From Manis javanica (taxonomy: Eukaryota; Chordata; Mammalia; Pholidota; Manidae), in assembly GCF_040802235.1 (NCBI RefSeq), contig NC_133161.1:17935001-17999000 (forward strand): a stretch of DNA of 64,000 bases. The letters run 5' to 3'. Both the position numbers and the translations under genes were made by a program. Each line of letters opens with the position of its first letter. The stretch's first letter is position 1. This document shows positions 21,161 to 32,869 of this stretch, in pieces. The notes under the pieces were generated by a model. That model searched no databases, had not been told where the DNA came from, and saw nothing but the letters and a program-made list of their open reading frames with translations.

Positions 21161-22442
21161 GACACAAGCATGTTCCGTATAAAGACATGAATGAGGTATA
21201 AATGCTGTGAATTTACAGCAGAGGAAAGAGAAACCAGAACACGCTGACAGGAGGGTGATGGGTCAAGAAAGACTTCACACAGGGTACGACAGTGTTTTCT
21301 AGGCAGGAGATCCTAGATTAAAAGAAAAGAAAAAAGCCTGAGCAACAGCAGGGAAACGTAGTCTGGCCAGCCTGGGGAGGGGAGCTGGATGACAGAGAGC
21401 TGTGGGAAAAGGTATTTGGAGGCAGAAGGTAGAGTTTGGACTAGTTAAGTCAATAAAGAACCTTAGGCCTAGTCACTAAGGAACTTGAGGACTAATTGAG
21501 TCAATAAAGGACTTCCCTCCCCATCCCTCAAAAGTTCTGTTGAGAGCACAGGCATCATTCCAAGTTATGCTTCTAGAAAACCAATGTGACAACAGGCGCA
21601 CAGAATGATATGGGAGGGGACTCGTTATAATTGGGAACTTGAGGGCCATCTGGGTGCCTGGGTGGTGGAGAGGAGTTGTGCCTGTAAGAGAAATGTGCGT
21701 TGGAGTGGATCAATGCAGAGAGGAGATGGAGGCGGGAGTCAGGAGAGGACAAAGCTGCCACTTGCCTTCTTAAAACTAACATTATACTGTGTCTATTGGG
21801 CTCTGAGGCTATGACTTGCATGGCTAATATCAATCACCCAGTTGGCAAAGTTCAGCACAGGCTCTGAGCCAGCGATGCCATCACTGCTAGGTAGCCAAGG
21901 ACAGAGGAGCGCTCCCAGGTACAGACAGGTCCCTTGCTTCTCTCTTCCTGACAGGAAAGGGAGCTGTGCCAACCACTCAGGGGACAGAACACGGTGGCGG
22001 AGCCCAAAGCAACTCCAGGGGTGAAGGGACCTTGCAGGTGTATCACGATCACTTGCTCAGAAATCCTGGCACTACTGAATTCAGGCCCTTGGATTTGTTT
22101 CTTCAACAGCAACACGTTGAAAAAAAAGAATATCCTATGGGAGAACTAAGTAATGAATATATTCAGGGAGCTTCATAACTTAAAGAATATCTTATAAATT
22201 GTCGCTACATATGTGGTAAAAGTGTTGGTGTCTTTTTACATGGCTAGTTCCTTTTTCTGGTGGGCTAAACCTTTTCTAATTGACACACTTTAAAAAAAAA
22301 TAGGGGAAATAATACTCTGTATACTCTTTTGTGAATATTTCCTAAATAGTGACAGGAATGGAAAGTGCTCATCTTCCATTGGCAAATTTATGAATGACTC
22401 CTGGCAGCAAATCGTTTGGCATCCTTGTGTAGAGGGTCCTCC
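21161..22442. other. Unassigned intronic sequence
   Basis: No gene or confident repeat recognised. The frames present are short and mutually overlapping on both strands. Confidence 0.4.
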
Positions 22443-22456
22443 TGGGGCCAATTCTT

Positions 22457-23424
22457 TTTCTTTTTTTTTTTATTGAAGTAGAGTTGATATATAATATTAT
22501 ATTGCTTTCAAATAGACAATATAATGATGTGACACTAATCTACTTTATTAAAAGCTCCCCCAATAGTGTAGTGACTATCTGTCAACATGGAATGATGTTA
22601 CAGAACTACTGACTTTATGCTGTACTTTCATGCCCGTGACTAATTTATGTATGATTGCGATTTTGTGCTTTGCCTCTTTATTCCCTTCACCGATTTCACC
22701 CACCCACCTCAGCTCCTCCCCCATAGTAACCACCAGTCCCATCTCAGTGTCTACGAGTCTATTTCTGTTTTGTTTGTTTCGGTTAGATTCCATGTACGTG
22801 AAATCGTATGGTGTCTTTCTCTGCCTGGTTTATTTCACTTAGCATAACACCCTCTAGGTCGATCCATGTTGTTGCAAATGGCAAGATCTCCTTTTTGTGG
22901 CTGAATCATCTTCCAATGTACATATGTACCATATTATCCATTCATCGTCAGATAGACACTTTGGTTGTTACCATATCTTGGCTATTGAAAATAGGTGGCA
23001 GTAAACATAGGCACGTATCCTTTTGAATCAGTGATTTTGTTTTCTTTGGAAAAATAAGCTGAGTTACTGGGTCATACAGTATTTCCATTTTTAGTTTTCT
23101 GAGGAACCTCCATATTGCATTCCCACCAACAGTGTACTTTTCTCCACATCCTTGCCCGCACTTGTTATTTCTTGTCTTTTGGATAACAGCCATTCTGACA
23201 GGTGTGAAGTGATACTTCACTGTAATTTTGGTTTGTATTTCCCTGATGATTAGCGATGTGGAGCATCTTTTCATGTGCCTGTTGACCATCTGTATGTCTT
23301 CCTTGGAAAAAAGTCTATTCAGGTCCTCTGCCGTTTTTTAATTGGGTTATTTATTTATCTTTTGGTGTTGAAGCAAAGAGTTCTTTAAATATTTTGGCTA
23401 TTAGCCCATTATCAGATACATCAC
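22457..23424 (-). mobile_element. Older 5'-truncated L1
   Basis: On the plus strand this starts with a T-rich tail and 'attgaagtagagttgatata', then the inverted 3' UTR and ORF2 C-terminus ('ccatgttgttgcaaatgg', 'gatgtggagcatcttttcat'). It belongs to an older subfamily than 4752-5995: its 3' UTR is different and it is more diverged. Imperfect flanks TGGGGCCAATTCTT (22443) and TGGGGTTAATTTTC (23426) look like a decayed duplication. Confidence 0.9.
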
Positions 23425-23439
23425 TTGGGGTTAATTTTC

Positions 23440-24015
23440 CATAGTGGTTTCAAATGAGTGTTCACCTTAATCTCATGGAACCACATATTTAGGGAGTTAC
23501 TAAACTGGTCAAGGGTAACCTTCAATGTAGACAGAGATATTTCTGAAAGAGGCGGCAAATGAACTCTATAATCTCCAGACATCTGGGAGCCCAGTATTAG
23601 CTACAGTTAGGAACTTTTTTGAAGTTTCCTGTTTAGTGTAAAACCCAAGTGCACTACTCCTACTTTATAATCTGTATTTAAGATCATAATTTTGAATTGT
23701 TATAACTTAAAATTATTCCTTCTATGAGAAACATGATGCTCTAGGAAGGTGAATCATATTTATATTATGGTCTCGCATGTCCCTTGGCACATGATGGCTT
23801 CCCCTGATACTAGTCCCTGTTTTGAGAAATGAGGTCCTACCTTATCTAATTCTATTTCCCTTAGATGCACAGGTGGGGGAGAGATCTGTCCATTTAGGAC
23901 CTACCTAAGAATACTTTTTAAAAACTGCTCAAGAGAGCACATGGCTGAATCTAGATTTACCAAATAGAATGAGAGAGAACTCACGATTCTTTCAAAGCTG
24001 GAAGGGACTTGATAG
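23440..24015. other. Unassigned intronic sequence
   Basis: No gene or confident repeat recognised. Confidence 0.4.
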
Positions 24016-24019
24016 CTGT

Positions 24020-24130
24020 GGAGCTAGGCAGTTTTCAAACTGTTGAGTACCTGGGAAGTTCATGAAAAGTGCTGATTCTTGAGGTCCCATCTACTGTGAT
24101 CCCCAGAGGTTTGAACCAGTCAAGACTCTG
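24020..24130 (-). repeat. Possible MER5A-type hAT fragment
   Basis: 'cagttttcaaactgttgagt', 'cctgggaagttcatgaaaag' and 'ctgtgatccccagaggtttg' resemble inverted MER5A, with high divergence. Confidence 0.35.
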
Positions 24131-25549
24131 AGCCAGAGTCAGTTTGGTGTGGGAATAGTTACAGAACCACTACCACCTCCTCGAGCCAAGGACCTAAAAG
24201 CATGAGGGAATGAGATAGAAGCAGTAGGTGGGTTATGATGCTTTTCACTGAGATTTGGGTTTCTTTGTATTATGATGTTGATATTTTCATCATTTATCTT
24301 CAGAAGTAACAATGAACCCATCAGATCGAATGAAACTGGATTTCTTTTGAAAAATCTGAGGAATTGTTGCCAGGGATACTGGCTGGTTTACTGCAAAGAT
24401 GCTGTTTCATGCTGGCAGCAAACAACACAGCGAAGATGCCTGAGTTTCTAGCCTGGGGTCCTCTGGTGTGGTAAGTGATAAAGGGCATGCCACTTAAGGC
24501 CTAAATGCTTCAGTAGCCTCTGTGCAATGAAGGCCTTTATAAATCCCAGAGTGATAGTCTAAAGTGGACTGAGAGGCTGAAAAAGCCCTCCCGAGCCTCT
24601 GATGAACAGTGCCTCAGTATTGCAAAGCTGAGTTATTAAACAAAATTGACAGGTAACTGATGGTGTATTTTCTATAGTCAGGGAAAAAATTTCCCATAAC
24701 CATGATGATATATTAGATTCTGAAGAAGTATAAATATTTAAAGACAGAATGAAATTCATTCATCTTCCAGAACAGTATCCAATAGCAAAGGCTATACTAA
24801 ATCAGCACAGCCAGTTATACTTGGAGGTGGGGAAAGGGTGCTACAAGGTGCCCCAAGGAGAAAATCGGAAAATGCTGGAACTGTAGAATTAGAATGAGCT
24901 TCCATGACAAACTCTGACACAGTGAAATGAAATCATGTAACCCAAATGGGCTAAATAACTTATCAGCACTTAGTGAGGCCCCAAGAAAATGAAAGCTTGA
25001 TTTTTATCATCAAGCATTAAAATAGCAGCCATGGCTTCCAGGGCACCACATCTTGTATTAGACAGCACTTAGCTCCTTAGAAGGGGTCAGTGGACACACA
25101 TTTGCTCTAGACCTCTTCTGGCTCATGACTTGTAGAGAAAGTCTCTTCATAGCCCATACTATTCAAGAACAATTGCTTGACCAAATATCCTAGTCAGGAA
25201 GCCAGAGTCCAATGTCACTCTTCAGGGTGGAACATTCTGTGAGTAGGTGGCTCTCACCGTGGTTTCTCACTCCTTTTGCTGAGCAGCATCTTTGGGCAGC
25301 AGTTACCAAGTGTAATGAGTGGATGGGGTGGGGGTGTGAGTCACACGGACTGTCTCGTGCACATAGCCTGCAACATGTTTATACTCTGGTGCAAACAGAT
25401 GATTTTCTCCTATCTTCATGTTTCCTTTATCAACAGATTGTCCTTTCCTGTGTTTTTTTTCTTCTTACTTTATTTTAATGGTATTGCACTACAGCTCTTT
25501 CTCCCCATTGATTCCATCTGCAAACATTTACACCAGTAAGGATATGAAA
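24131..25549. other. Unassigned intronic sequence
   Basis: No gene recognised. The frames at 25212-25539 are chance overlaps with no family resemblance. Confidence 0.4.
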
Positions 25550-26000
25550 GGGCATTTAGTAAGCTAGGCAGATCTTCTTTGTAAAGTTTTACAATAAAGT
25601 TTATCTTTCTCTAATTGGGAAATTAATACATATGTCATATACACTATATGAACTAAATAGGAAGATTACTCATATAATTCTATTATAAAGATATATCACA
25701 TTCTGGCATTTCTTTCTAGCTTTTTATTTTCTTTCTACATACAGTATTCTACCAGTTTCTTTCTTACAGTTGAAGTATTTAGCTTGACACACTATTGGAC
25801 ATGTTTTTCAATTTTAAAAAACCTTCTTCCCTCAGGATAGACTTCCAAAAGCAATTAGTCAGAAGGTAAGATGTTGTTGAGGACTTTGGCAATGCTGTCA
25901 AATTGCTTTCTTAAAACATGCATCAATTTATCTTCCCTCTAACATATGACAGCACCTACATCTTCGTATTCTTTTAATTTTCATGAGGTCGAACAATTTT
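25550..26000 (-). mobile_element. Possible old L1/HAL1 fragment
   Basis: 'ctgtcaaattgctttctta' followed by 'catgcatcaatttatcttcc' resembles the inverted C-terminal ORF2 region of old L1. Upstream it is too diverged to delimit. Confidence 0.36.
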
Positions 26001-26364
26001 TCACCCCCTTGTTGGTTTTTTAATGTACACAGGTATACATGTATGTATGAAATTTTTCACACCCTTTGTGCCTCTGGAGTATTACTGCTGCCTTACTGCC
26101 CTTTCAGAGCCCTTTACAAGTTTTCACAGACAGGAAGTGAGGAGCATTCTAGCCTCTCATACACGGGTCTACCTCCCGCTCTGCCTCTGAGTTATGGCTG
26201 TGCCTCTGAAAGCTACTGGAAACAGTGTCGGTTCTCTTTTTTGTAGACTGAGGGAAGAAAGCCCCCCCAAACCCAGCTATTCCCAACCCACTGTAATTCT
26301 CCCGCATTTTCCAGAGACAGACAGATATGTCTCATGTGGGGGTTAGGATCTGTCTTGATGGTAG

Positions 26365-26520
26365 TAAGAGTCATAATAATGTCTACCTTTTAGGTGCATT
26401 TATGTATCCAGCCCTTGGATGTGGGCACTGCGATCATCCACATTTTACGGAAGAGCAAACTGAGCTATAGAGCGAGTATGAGTGGTTTGTGGAAGGTCTG
26501 CAGCCTGGACTCACTACTCC
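26365..26520 (-). repeat. MIR SINE fragment
   Basis: 'catccacattttacggaaga' with 'gcaaactgagctatagagcg' is the inverted MIR core. Confidence 0.55.
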
Positions 26521-27394
26521 GAAGTCACCGTAACGCAGAAGTATTTGAAGCTGTAAAAATCAAAAGTACTAATTGCAAAGAATACTTCTACAGCTAATCT
26601 GTTACTAGTCACTCTTTATGAAAAAAGAATTAATAAAATCTACACACTAACTCAAATCTCTGCCTTCCAGTGTACTGGAACAAACCAGTATTGTGGCAAT
26701 TTAAAAATTCATTTGTACCTTTTGTAGTTACATTTGAATAACACTAGATTTGATCTGGGAATTTATTGCTCTAAACCAAATAATGAGGTTGTGTTGTAAA
26801 TACAGCATTCAGGAGTTACAGGGAAGATTTTTGGCTTTTATCATTGTATCACCTCTTTATTTCTCCCTTTTGCCCCTCCAAGCTGGTAAGGGATAAGGTA
26901 ACTTTTCTTTCCCAAAATTGGCTGCCCTTCAAATCTATTACTTCTTTGAGGAAGGGGAATACTTAAGTAATTTCTCTGTGAAGACTTTCTCATCTAGTCC
27001 TTCCTGAGATAATGATAGTATGATTGTCAACAAGAGAATTGGGTTCTGAAGCTGACCTCTTGAATGTAAGTTTTAAGGCAAGACAGTTCTACCTGAATAC
27101 AACTTTATATTGACTGTCGTTCCCTAAAATTCCTTTTAGCCAATAGTTTGTAGCATTTTGAGCACTTTAATAAAAAACCCACTAGTAGATGGGTCACTGA
27201 TTGTCAGGTACAACATTCAACTCCTGTCTTCTCTGCTCCCTCCATAGCATATGCAGTAATAAGCAGGGAAATGGAAAAAGAGAAAAGAAAGGAGGTAAAT
27301 AATCCATAAACTGGATAATCATCCCATAAATAATTGAGAGGTAGTTATAGTAGAAAGACTTACGGAAGTAAATACTCAAGAGACCCACTAGCTC
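26521..27394. other. Unassigned intronic sequence
   Basis: AT-rich, with no gene or repeat recognised. Confidence 0.4.
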
Positions 27395-27520
27395 AGGTTC
27401 TGGTTAAATCTCGCATCCCCCCTAACTAGCTGTGTGACCTTGGCTCTTTGGACCAGTAATCCCCATTGGAAAAACAGAGGTTAGAGCAGATGCTGTTTAA
27501 GCACCTGCAGTTTTGGGTTT
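27395..27520 (+). repeat. MIR SINE fragment
   Basis: 'agctgtgtgaccttggctct' is the conserved MIR core, followed by a diverged 3' half. Confidence 0.6.
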
Positions 27521-27834
27521 TAAAACCTTTATAGCATCCCCTGCCTGGTCCTTTAAAATCATGGGCTTCCATCAGAATTAGCTGATGCTGACTTTCCCTT
27601 GAGCCATGGTAGGCAAGATGCTACAGTGATTGATTTGAAAACACTCTGAACAAGTGTAAACTTAGCTCAGATGTACTTTCCAGGCCAGTCATAAAATGGA
27701 TGGTAATCCTGTGTGTCAGAAGAATAAATTAGTTTATTAAAAATATAATATAATTGCTCTCATTTGTCTTCCCCTTCAAAGAGCTTAGAGTTTATTAAGG
27801 ACATGATTGAAAATTCTAATTTGAAATAGTTGAA

Positions 27835-27935
27835 GTTATTTCCATCTCTGGAATGAGAAAACTAAGGTAGAGAAAAGCTACATAATTGTCTGAGAGTTAG
27901 TGGCGGAATAGATTTATATTCAATGTTGGGATTGT
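27835..27935 (-). repeat. MIR SINE fragment
   Basis: 'gagaaaactaaggtagagaa' and 'ctgagagttagtggcggaat' match the inverted MIR core. Confidence 0.5.
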
Positions 27936-28399
27936 TTTTAACACTCCTTACAACAGACTGTGCAGGGTGGGTTTTGCTGACTGGGGCACTCCAGAAGAGA
28001 AGTAAAGTATGGTCTGTAGAAAACACAATGCAGAAATTCCCTCAGCAGTGGCAGCAGAAAATCACTCAAGAGGTAAAGAGCTGGGGGAGGGTGGTGGGGG
28101 TGGGGGCATCTGCTGCTTGAAAGCTTGCACAGGTTTCTTTGATTGGTCATCGACCCACATTTCCTTTTTATAAAGTGATACACACACCACTGCCTTCATC
28201 AGTGGCACTGTGCTTAAATGGCAGTTACCTATTGGTCTAATGCTGATAATATGCTTTGGCAATACAGTGGGGTTGTCTTCCCTGGGGAGGTGTTAAAAGT
28301 TAAAGTCAGCTGTGCTGATACTTCTCAGGAATGTATCCTGATATTTCTGATGGCAGCAGGCTTGCTTTATTTCTCCTCAGAAGATACAACCACTTAAAT

Positions 28400-29000
28400 G
28401 AAGGAATTCCACTGAGATCCGTCACTTTGGAGCTGATGACCCTCTCCCTAATCTGTCACTGTTGCTGAAATGGGAAGAAAATTTCTTTGTTGTTCCCTTA
28501 GCCAGAAATTTCTGCTCCCCACTTTTGGAACCCACTTTAAATTTATACACCTCTGTGGTTGAAATGTCCTCAGCAGCTGAGGGATTCACATGTCCCTCTC
28601 TGCAACATCAGATCAATTTTTAAATTAAGTTTTCTACAACAAGCTAGAGGAAGATCTGCATTTTAAATTCAGTACAATTAAAACTGTATCTCTTTGGTCT
28701 GGTGCTGTCTTCGGTCAAACCCCATTTGTATGAATGATTATTCAGTCCATTAAGAAGTCTGTTCAACTCCTTCTCCCATTTTCAAGGGTTTAATAAATAT
28801 TGATCAGGCACAGTTCTGTTTGCACTTGCCAAAGCAATTCTGATGGATTCATCTTCTGATGTTATCAAATAATGAAATATGAAAGAGTGAATAGAATTAC
28901 CCTCTTGTTCTGTGATTTTTTATTTAGGGCCTTCATTTTACTTTCATAATTGTGTTTGTCTCATACTCCTGTAAATGCTCTTTTGATAATCAAAAGGTGA
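28400..29000. other. Repeat-free AT-rich stretch, candidate conserved non-coding element
   Basis: No repeat family recognised. It is dense in ATTA/TAAT cores, with SOX-like TTTGTT and TATGAATGATTATT. No exon-like frame. Confidence 0.3.
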
Positions 29001-29029
29001 GTCCAGGGTAAGGAGAGTTACGCTGTGCT

Positions 29030-29120
29030 GAATATCACTTTAGAGAGTCTTTTCATTAGAAAAAAATAATTTATGAAATATCACTTTAGAAAGTCTTTTC
29101 AACTAAAAAAAATAATTTAC
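29030..29120. repeat. Tandem duplication, two copies of about 46 bp
   Basis: AATATCACTTTAGAGAGTCT at 29031 recurs as AATATCACTTTAGAAAGTCT at 29077, and both copies end in an A-run and AATAATTTA. The period is 46 bp, with a few substitutions. Confidence 0.93.
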
Positions 29121-29426
29121 CTAATATCATAGGTTGATAAAAGGACACAGTATCGTGCCCTTTGGTGGCCTCAGAGTTATGTATTACTTACCAATTAGCA
29201 CAAGGCTCTTATACCGTATATTTTCTGTTTGCCATATTAGCAATCTGGGAGGCATTGGCTGAGATATGCTGAATAAAAATAATTCAGAGGCCTGACGGCT
29301 ATTTCAGTTGAAGTAATGAGATGGAATTATCAACTTTTCAACAAATCATGCAAAGATTTCTTCAAAGGAAAACCTAGTATTGTTACTAGTAATGCATAGG
29401 AAGCTTTACCGGGTCAAATGCTAATA

Positions 29427-29893
29427 CAGGAGTCCCCCTTTATCCATGGTCATGCTTTCCGTGGCTTTAGGTACCCACAGTCAACTGTGGTCTGCAGGCA
29501 GATGATCCTCCTCCTGAGCAATCATGGGAAGGCCAGGAGTAGCCCGATGCTGTGTCACAAAGCCTGCATCACTCACCTCACTCCACCTCATCAGGTAGGC
29601 ATTTTATCAGTTCACATCATCGCAAGAAGGGTGAATACAGTACAACAAGGTATTTTGAGAGTAAGAGAGACCATAACCATGTAACTTAGTACAGTATTTT
29701 GTTATAACTGCTCTATTTATATCATTATAGTTGTTCATCTCTTACTGTGCCTAATTTATAAGCTCAACTTTATCACACGTATGTATGTATTGGAAAAAAC
29801 ATGGTACATATAGGGTTCGGTAGTATTGTGATTTCAGGCATTCATCTGCTGGGGGTTTAGGAACAGATCTCCATGTGAAAGAGGGGACTACTG
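29427..29893 (+). mobile_element. Non-autonomous Tigger (MER2-type) DNA transposon
   Basis: The termini are inverted repeats: CAGGAGTCCCCCTTTATCCATGG at the left (first 20 read CAGGAGTCCCCCTTTATCCA) and 'gaaagaggggactactg' at the right. TA dinucleotides flank it (29425-29426 and 29896-29897), as expected for Tc1/mariner-type insertion. The internal 'gggttcggtagtattgtgat' and 'ttcaggcattcatctgctgg' match the Tigger 3' end. No transposase frame remains. Confidence 0.88.
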
Positions 29894-29897
29894 TGTA

Positions 29898-30780
29898 ACA
29901 TAGAAAGGTGTATTCTTTGGCTGCAAGAAGCTTCTTTTATATAGTTAAAAAAATATCCAATCCAGGCACAGATCAAAGGTATTTAAAACACTAGGCAAAC
30001 ATTTTAACTTAAAATAAATCCAGGGCTTGCCAGCCGGCCTGCCTGCCCACTCTCCTCCTCTCTCTGGGTACATGGGAAAGGAGAGAAGAGTTGGAGGGCC
30101 CTGGACAAGGCATGGGAAGCAAGGTTTCTGCTCTGGTGACTACTAGGGCCAGGGATGGGATGGAGAAGTGAAGGGGTAACAGGGGCCTGTGAGCACTGCG
30201 GAGAAAGGTCACAAGGGGCAGGCCCAGGCTGCATGGCTTTCTGGGAGAACATGCCCATTAGAGTATGATGCCCATGAGGCCCTGGGAATGGCTGATTCTG
30301 GCAGGTGCCACTGACTCCGCCCCTAACTAGGAACCCCACAAGTGTGCTACAACAGGAACTCGGTGAGGCTGAATGGACAGTTCTATGAAGCTGTCATCAC
30401 TGCTGTGGAAGCTGAAGTCCTCAAACCGTGCCTCCTGAGTGTTGGTCCTAGTTTGGGACCCTAGCACACTTCTCCATATTGTTATGGAGATTTCTCTACT
30501 TTGGTGCAACAAAAAACTGAAGGACTGGAAAGGAAATGATTTTGGCAGAGGAACAAAAAAATCTGCAGATTACTTGAGAAGTGTGAGCACATGCAAATCA
30601 GTAGGCTCCACAGGCCAACACTCCAGGGTGAATGTACTGAACCCGTAAGTTATTTACAAAAAGAGAGAAAACCTAAATAAACCAAAGCTACGGAACAGGC
30701 TACCCGAGGTTCAAGAACATGTGACTCAGAGCTGATGTCCGTTAGAAACATAATAGACTAAATTGGAAAGAGCTAATGGA
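29898..30780. other. Unassigned intronic sequence
   Basis: No gene recognised. Overlapping minus frames at 30004-30339 are low-complexity chance frames. Confidence 0.4.
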
Positions 30781-31290
30781 AACATGTACGATATCCAGCA
30801 GGGTTTAATTAAAGACCCCAATACTCTGACAAACGTGATGGATAGCTTCCCGGAGCCATGTGAATTTGGTGGATGAAAATACCACTGCGGTTGTTACATA
30901 TTTGGATGTCAGTGAACCATTTTATACAGTGCCTCTAAAAAAACACAGCGAGCAAAATGCATTTATTCTGAATGGCTACCCCTGATAGGACACAGGCTGA
31001 AAAACAAACAAAGGGAAATAACAGGCAAATTAACAAAGTCAGAAGAGAAGCTATTGAGTGAATGCAAAGGATGGTGGTTTAGGACTGATCTCACTTAATG
31101 CCTTAATAAATGTGCGAGAACGTACAGAGTGGCAAAAAGGGCAAATGTTACTGAATGGGAAGGGGCTGGGAACAGCCACAGAGAAGGAGAAGTAATGTAA
31201 AGGACTCCAGAGAATTTAGAATTATGGGCAGCAAATAATGAAATTAGATTCATTCTGGAAAAATCCAAGTGAATTTCTCTGGAAGAATTT
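30781..31290 (+). mobile_element. Probable L3/CR1-type LINE fossil (reverse transcriptase remnant)
   Basis: Blocks in order resemble the CR1/L3 reverse transcriptase: 'ccagcagggtttaattaaag' (30795), 'tatttggatgtcagtgaacc' and 'ttttatacagtgcctct' (30899-30940), 'gccttaataaatgtgcgaga' (31101) and 'atgggcagcaaataatgaaa' (31223). The frame is lost. CR1-like elements ceased activity early in mammals, so high divergence is expected. Confidence 0.55.
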
Positions 31291-31609
31291 CTAACTTTCT
31301 GTATTTCATGGTTGGGAAAGACCTTAAAACAGCACGGGTAAAAATGGTCTGTGAGTGTGTATGGGGATTGGAGGAGGGTGGGGAGAGGTGAGGAGGGCAT
31401 GGAACCAGAGCATTTCTTACCTCCTATGAAAAGGGGTGCCAGTAATAGGGAAAGAATGTGACAATAATCCCTTTGTTGTATGTCACAGTTCTGTATTGCT
31501 TTACACCGTAAGCCAAGTGAGAGAAAATTAGAGAAGAGCATCAAATGGGATTAAAGGGACAGAAGGTTGGAGGAAAATAGAAGATTAAAAGAGATTCAGT
31601 CCAATTTTT

Positions 31610-31765
31610 GCTCAAACGTCAGCTTATCACCGAGTGAGGTTTTCCCTGACTACCTTATTTAAAACCATCTCTGTCCCATCCTCATCAAGCTTTGTCCTTC
31701 TACCGAGCTTCACTTTTCTTTTTGGCACTTACCTCTATCTAAAAATATGTATATACCGTCCCCCC
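31610..31765 (+). repeat. L2 LINE fragment
   Basis: 'gaggttttccctgactacct' and 'tttggcacttacctctatct' are L2 3' landmarks. Confidence 0.62.
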
Positions 31766-31844
31766 AAAATATTTTAAATTTATTGTCTATATTATATATA
31801 TTTGAAAAAAGTATATATACCTACTTAGAGACACAGCATAAATA

Positions 31845-32065
31845 ATGGTTAAGATCATGGATGCAGGAGCCAGGGGTCTGAGTTTGAATCTCAATTCTGC
31901 CTTTTACTATTTGTATGACCGGGCAATTTTAATTTCTCTCTGTCTTATTTTCTTCATTTGAGAAAGAAAATAGTCATATGGGGTCATTTCAAAGATCACA
32001 TAATGTAGAACATTATTTGTGCCTGGAACACAGGAAGAGTCGTGTAGTATTTATTACGTGAACAA
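31845..32065 (+). repeat. MIR SINE, near full length
   Basis: 'gtctgagtttgaatctcaat', 'tatttgtatgaccgggcaat' and 'ttctctctgtcttattttct' follow MIR order from the 5' end to the tail. Confidence 0.7.
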
Positions 32066-32084
32066 GTATCTGCCTCGCTCTCCT

Positions 32085-32195
32085 AGAACACAGGCGCTGT
32101 GAGAGCAGGGCTGGCTTCTGTATCATTCCTCGTCACTGCCTGGCCTGAGAACAGGGCATACAGTGAGCGCTGGGTGAAAGAGTGAGCCAACAGTG
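32085..32195 (+). repeat. L2 LINE 3' end
   Basis: 'gtgagagcagggctggcttc' and 'gggcatacagtgagcgctgg' match the L2 terminus, perhaps continuing the L2 at 31610 across the MIR. Confidence 0.55.
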
Positions 32196-32469
32196 TGTAG
32201 ATCTCGCTGGGTGACAGAGCGCAGTGTGATCAGCAGTCAACGATTCTTTGACACTGGGGAATAAACTAGTCACTGAAGTGAAAGGCAAAGGTGTGTTCTG
32301 ATGTAATTCTGGGAGGGAGGTGCGGAGCACTTCTCTATTTGGGATAACTGGTTGCAAATGAAAAAGAGGAAGACATAGACAGAAGAGACCCATTTCTGGC
32401 TAATGATCTGCAATCCTCACCAACTTTTCATTCATTCATTAGCAGAATTAGACATCAATCCCGTAACTT

Positions 32470-32600
32470 AGATCTAACGTGTATGACCTTGGAAATTTCT
32501 TGGCCTGTCTGAACTTCAGCTTCTTCATTTACACAATGAGGTAAATAATATAACATCAGAGGTTAGGGTGGAGAATTAAATCAGATGACGTGGCAGGTCA
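32470..32600 (+). repeat. MIR SINE fragment
   Basis: 'gtatgaccttggaaatttct' and 'aacttcagcttcttcattta' match the MIR core. Confidence 0.6.
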
Positions 32601-32869
32601 CCTGCTACGTGAAAATGGTAACGACTTCTTCTGAATGCGCAGTATGTACTCTGTACTGGCCAGGCATATGTCATGTCTTTGGATGTTCACAACAACTGCA
32701 ACCCTTTCTTCTTTTTTCTCTATGATTAACTCCATGCTTTGTCCCAATGCCTTTAGGACCCTGGTGTGGTTTTGTTTTGAGCTTGCGTATCTGTGTCTGC
32801 CCCTTCCACTGGTTCTTTCATGTCTGCCTTCAAACGTCCTGTTTCTCATATTTTAGGGGAAAAACACCC

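Noticed and set aside
29418-29684. 88-residue frame in the Tigger element
   Set aside because: The element is non-autonomous and the frame does not match a transposase.
31095-31544. 149-residue minus frame
   Set aside because: Antisense to the L3/CR1-like fossil, with no family resemblance.
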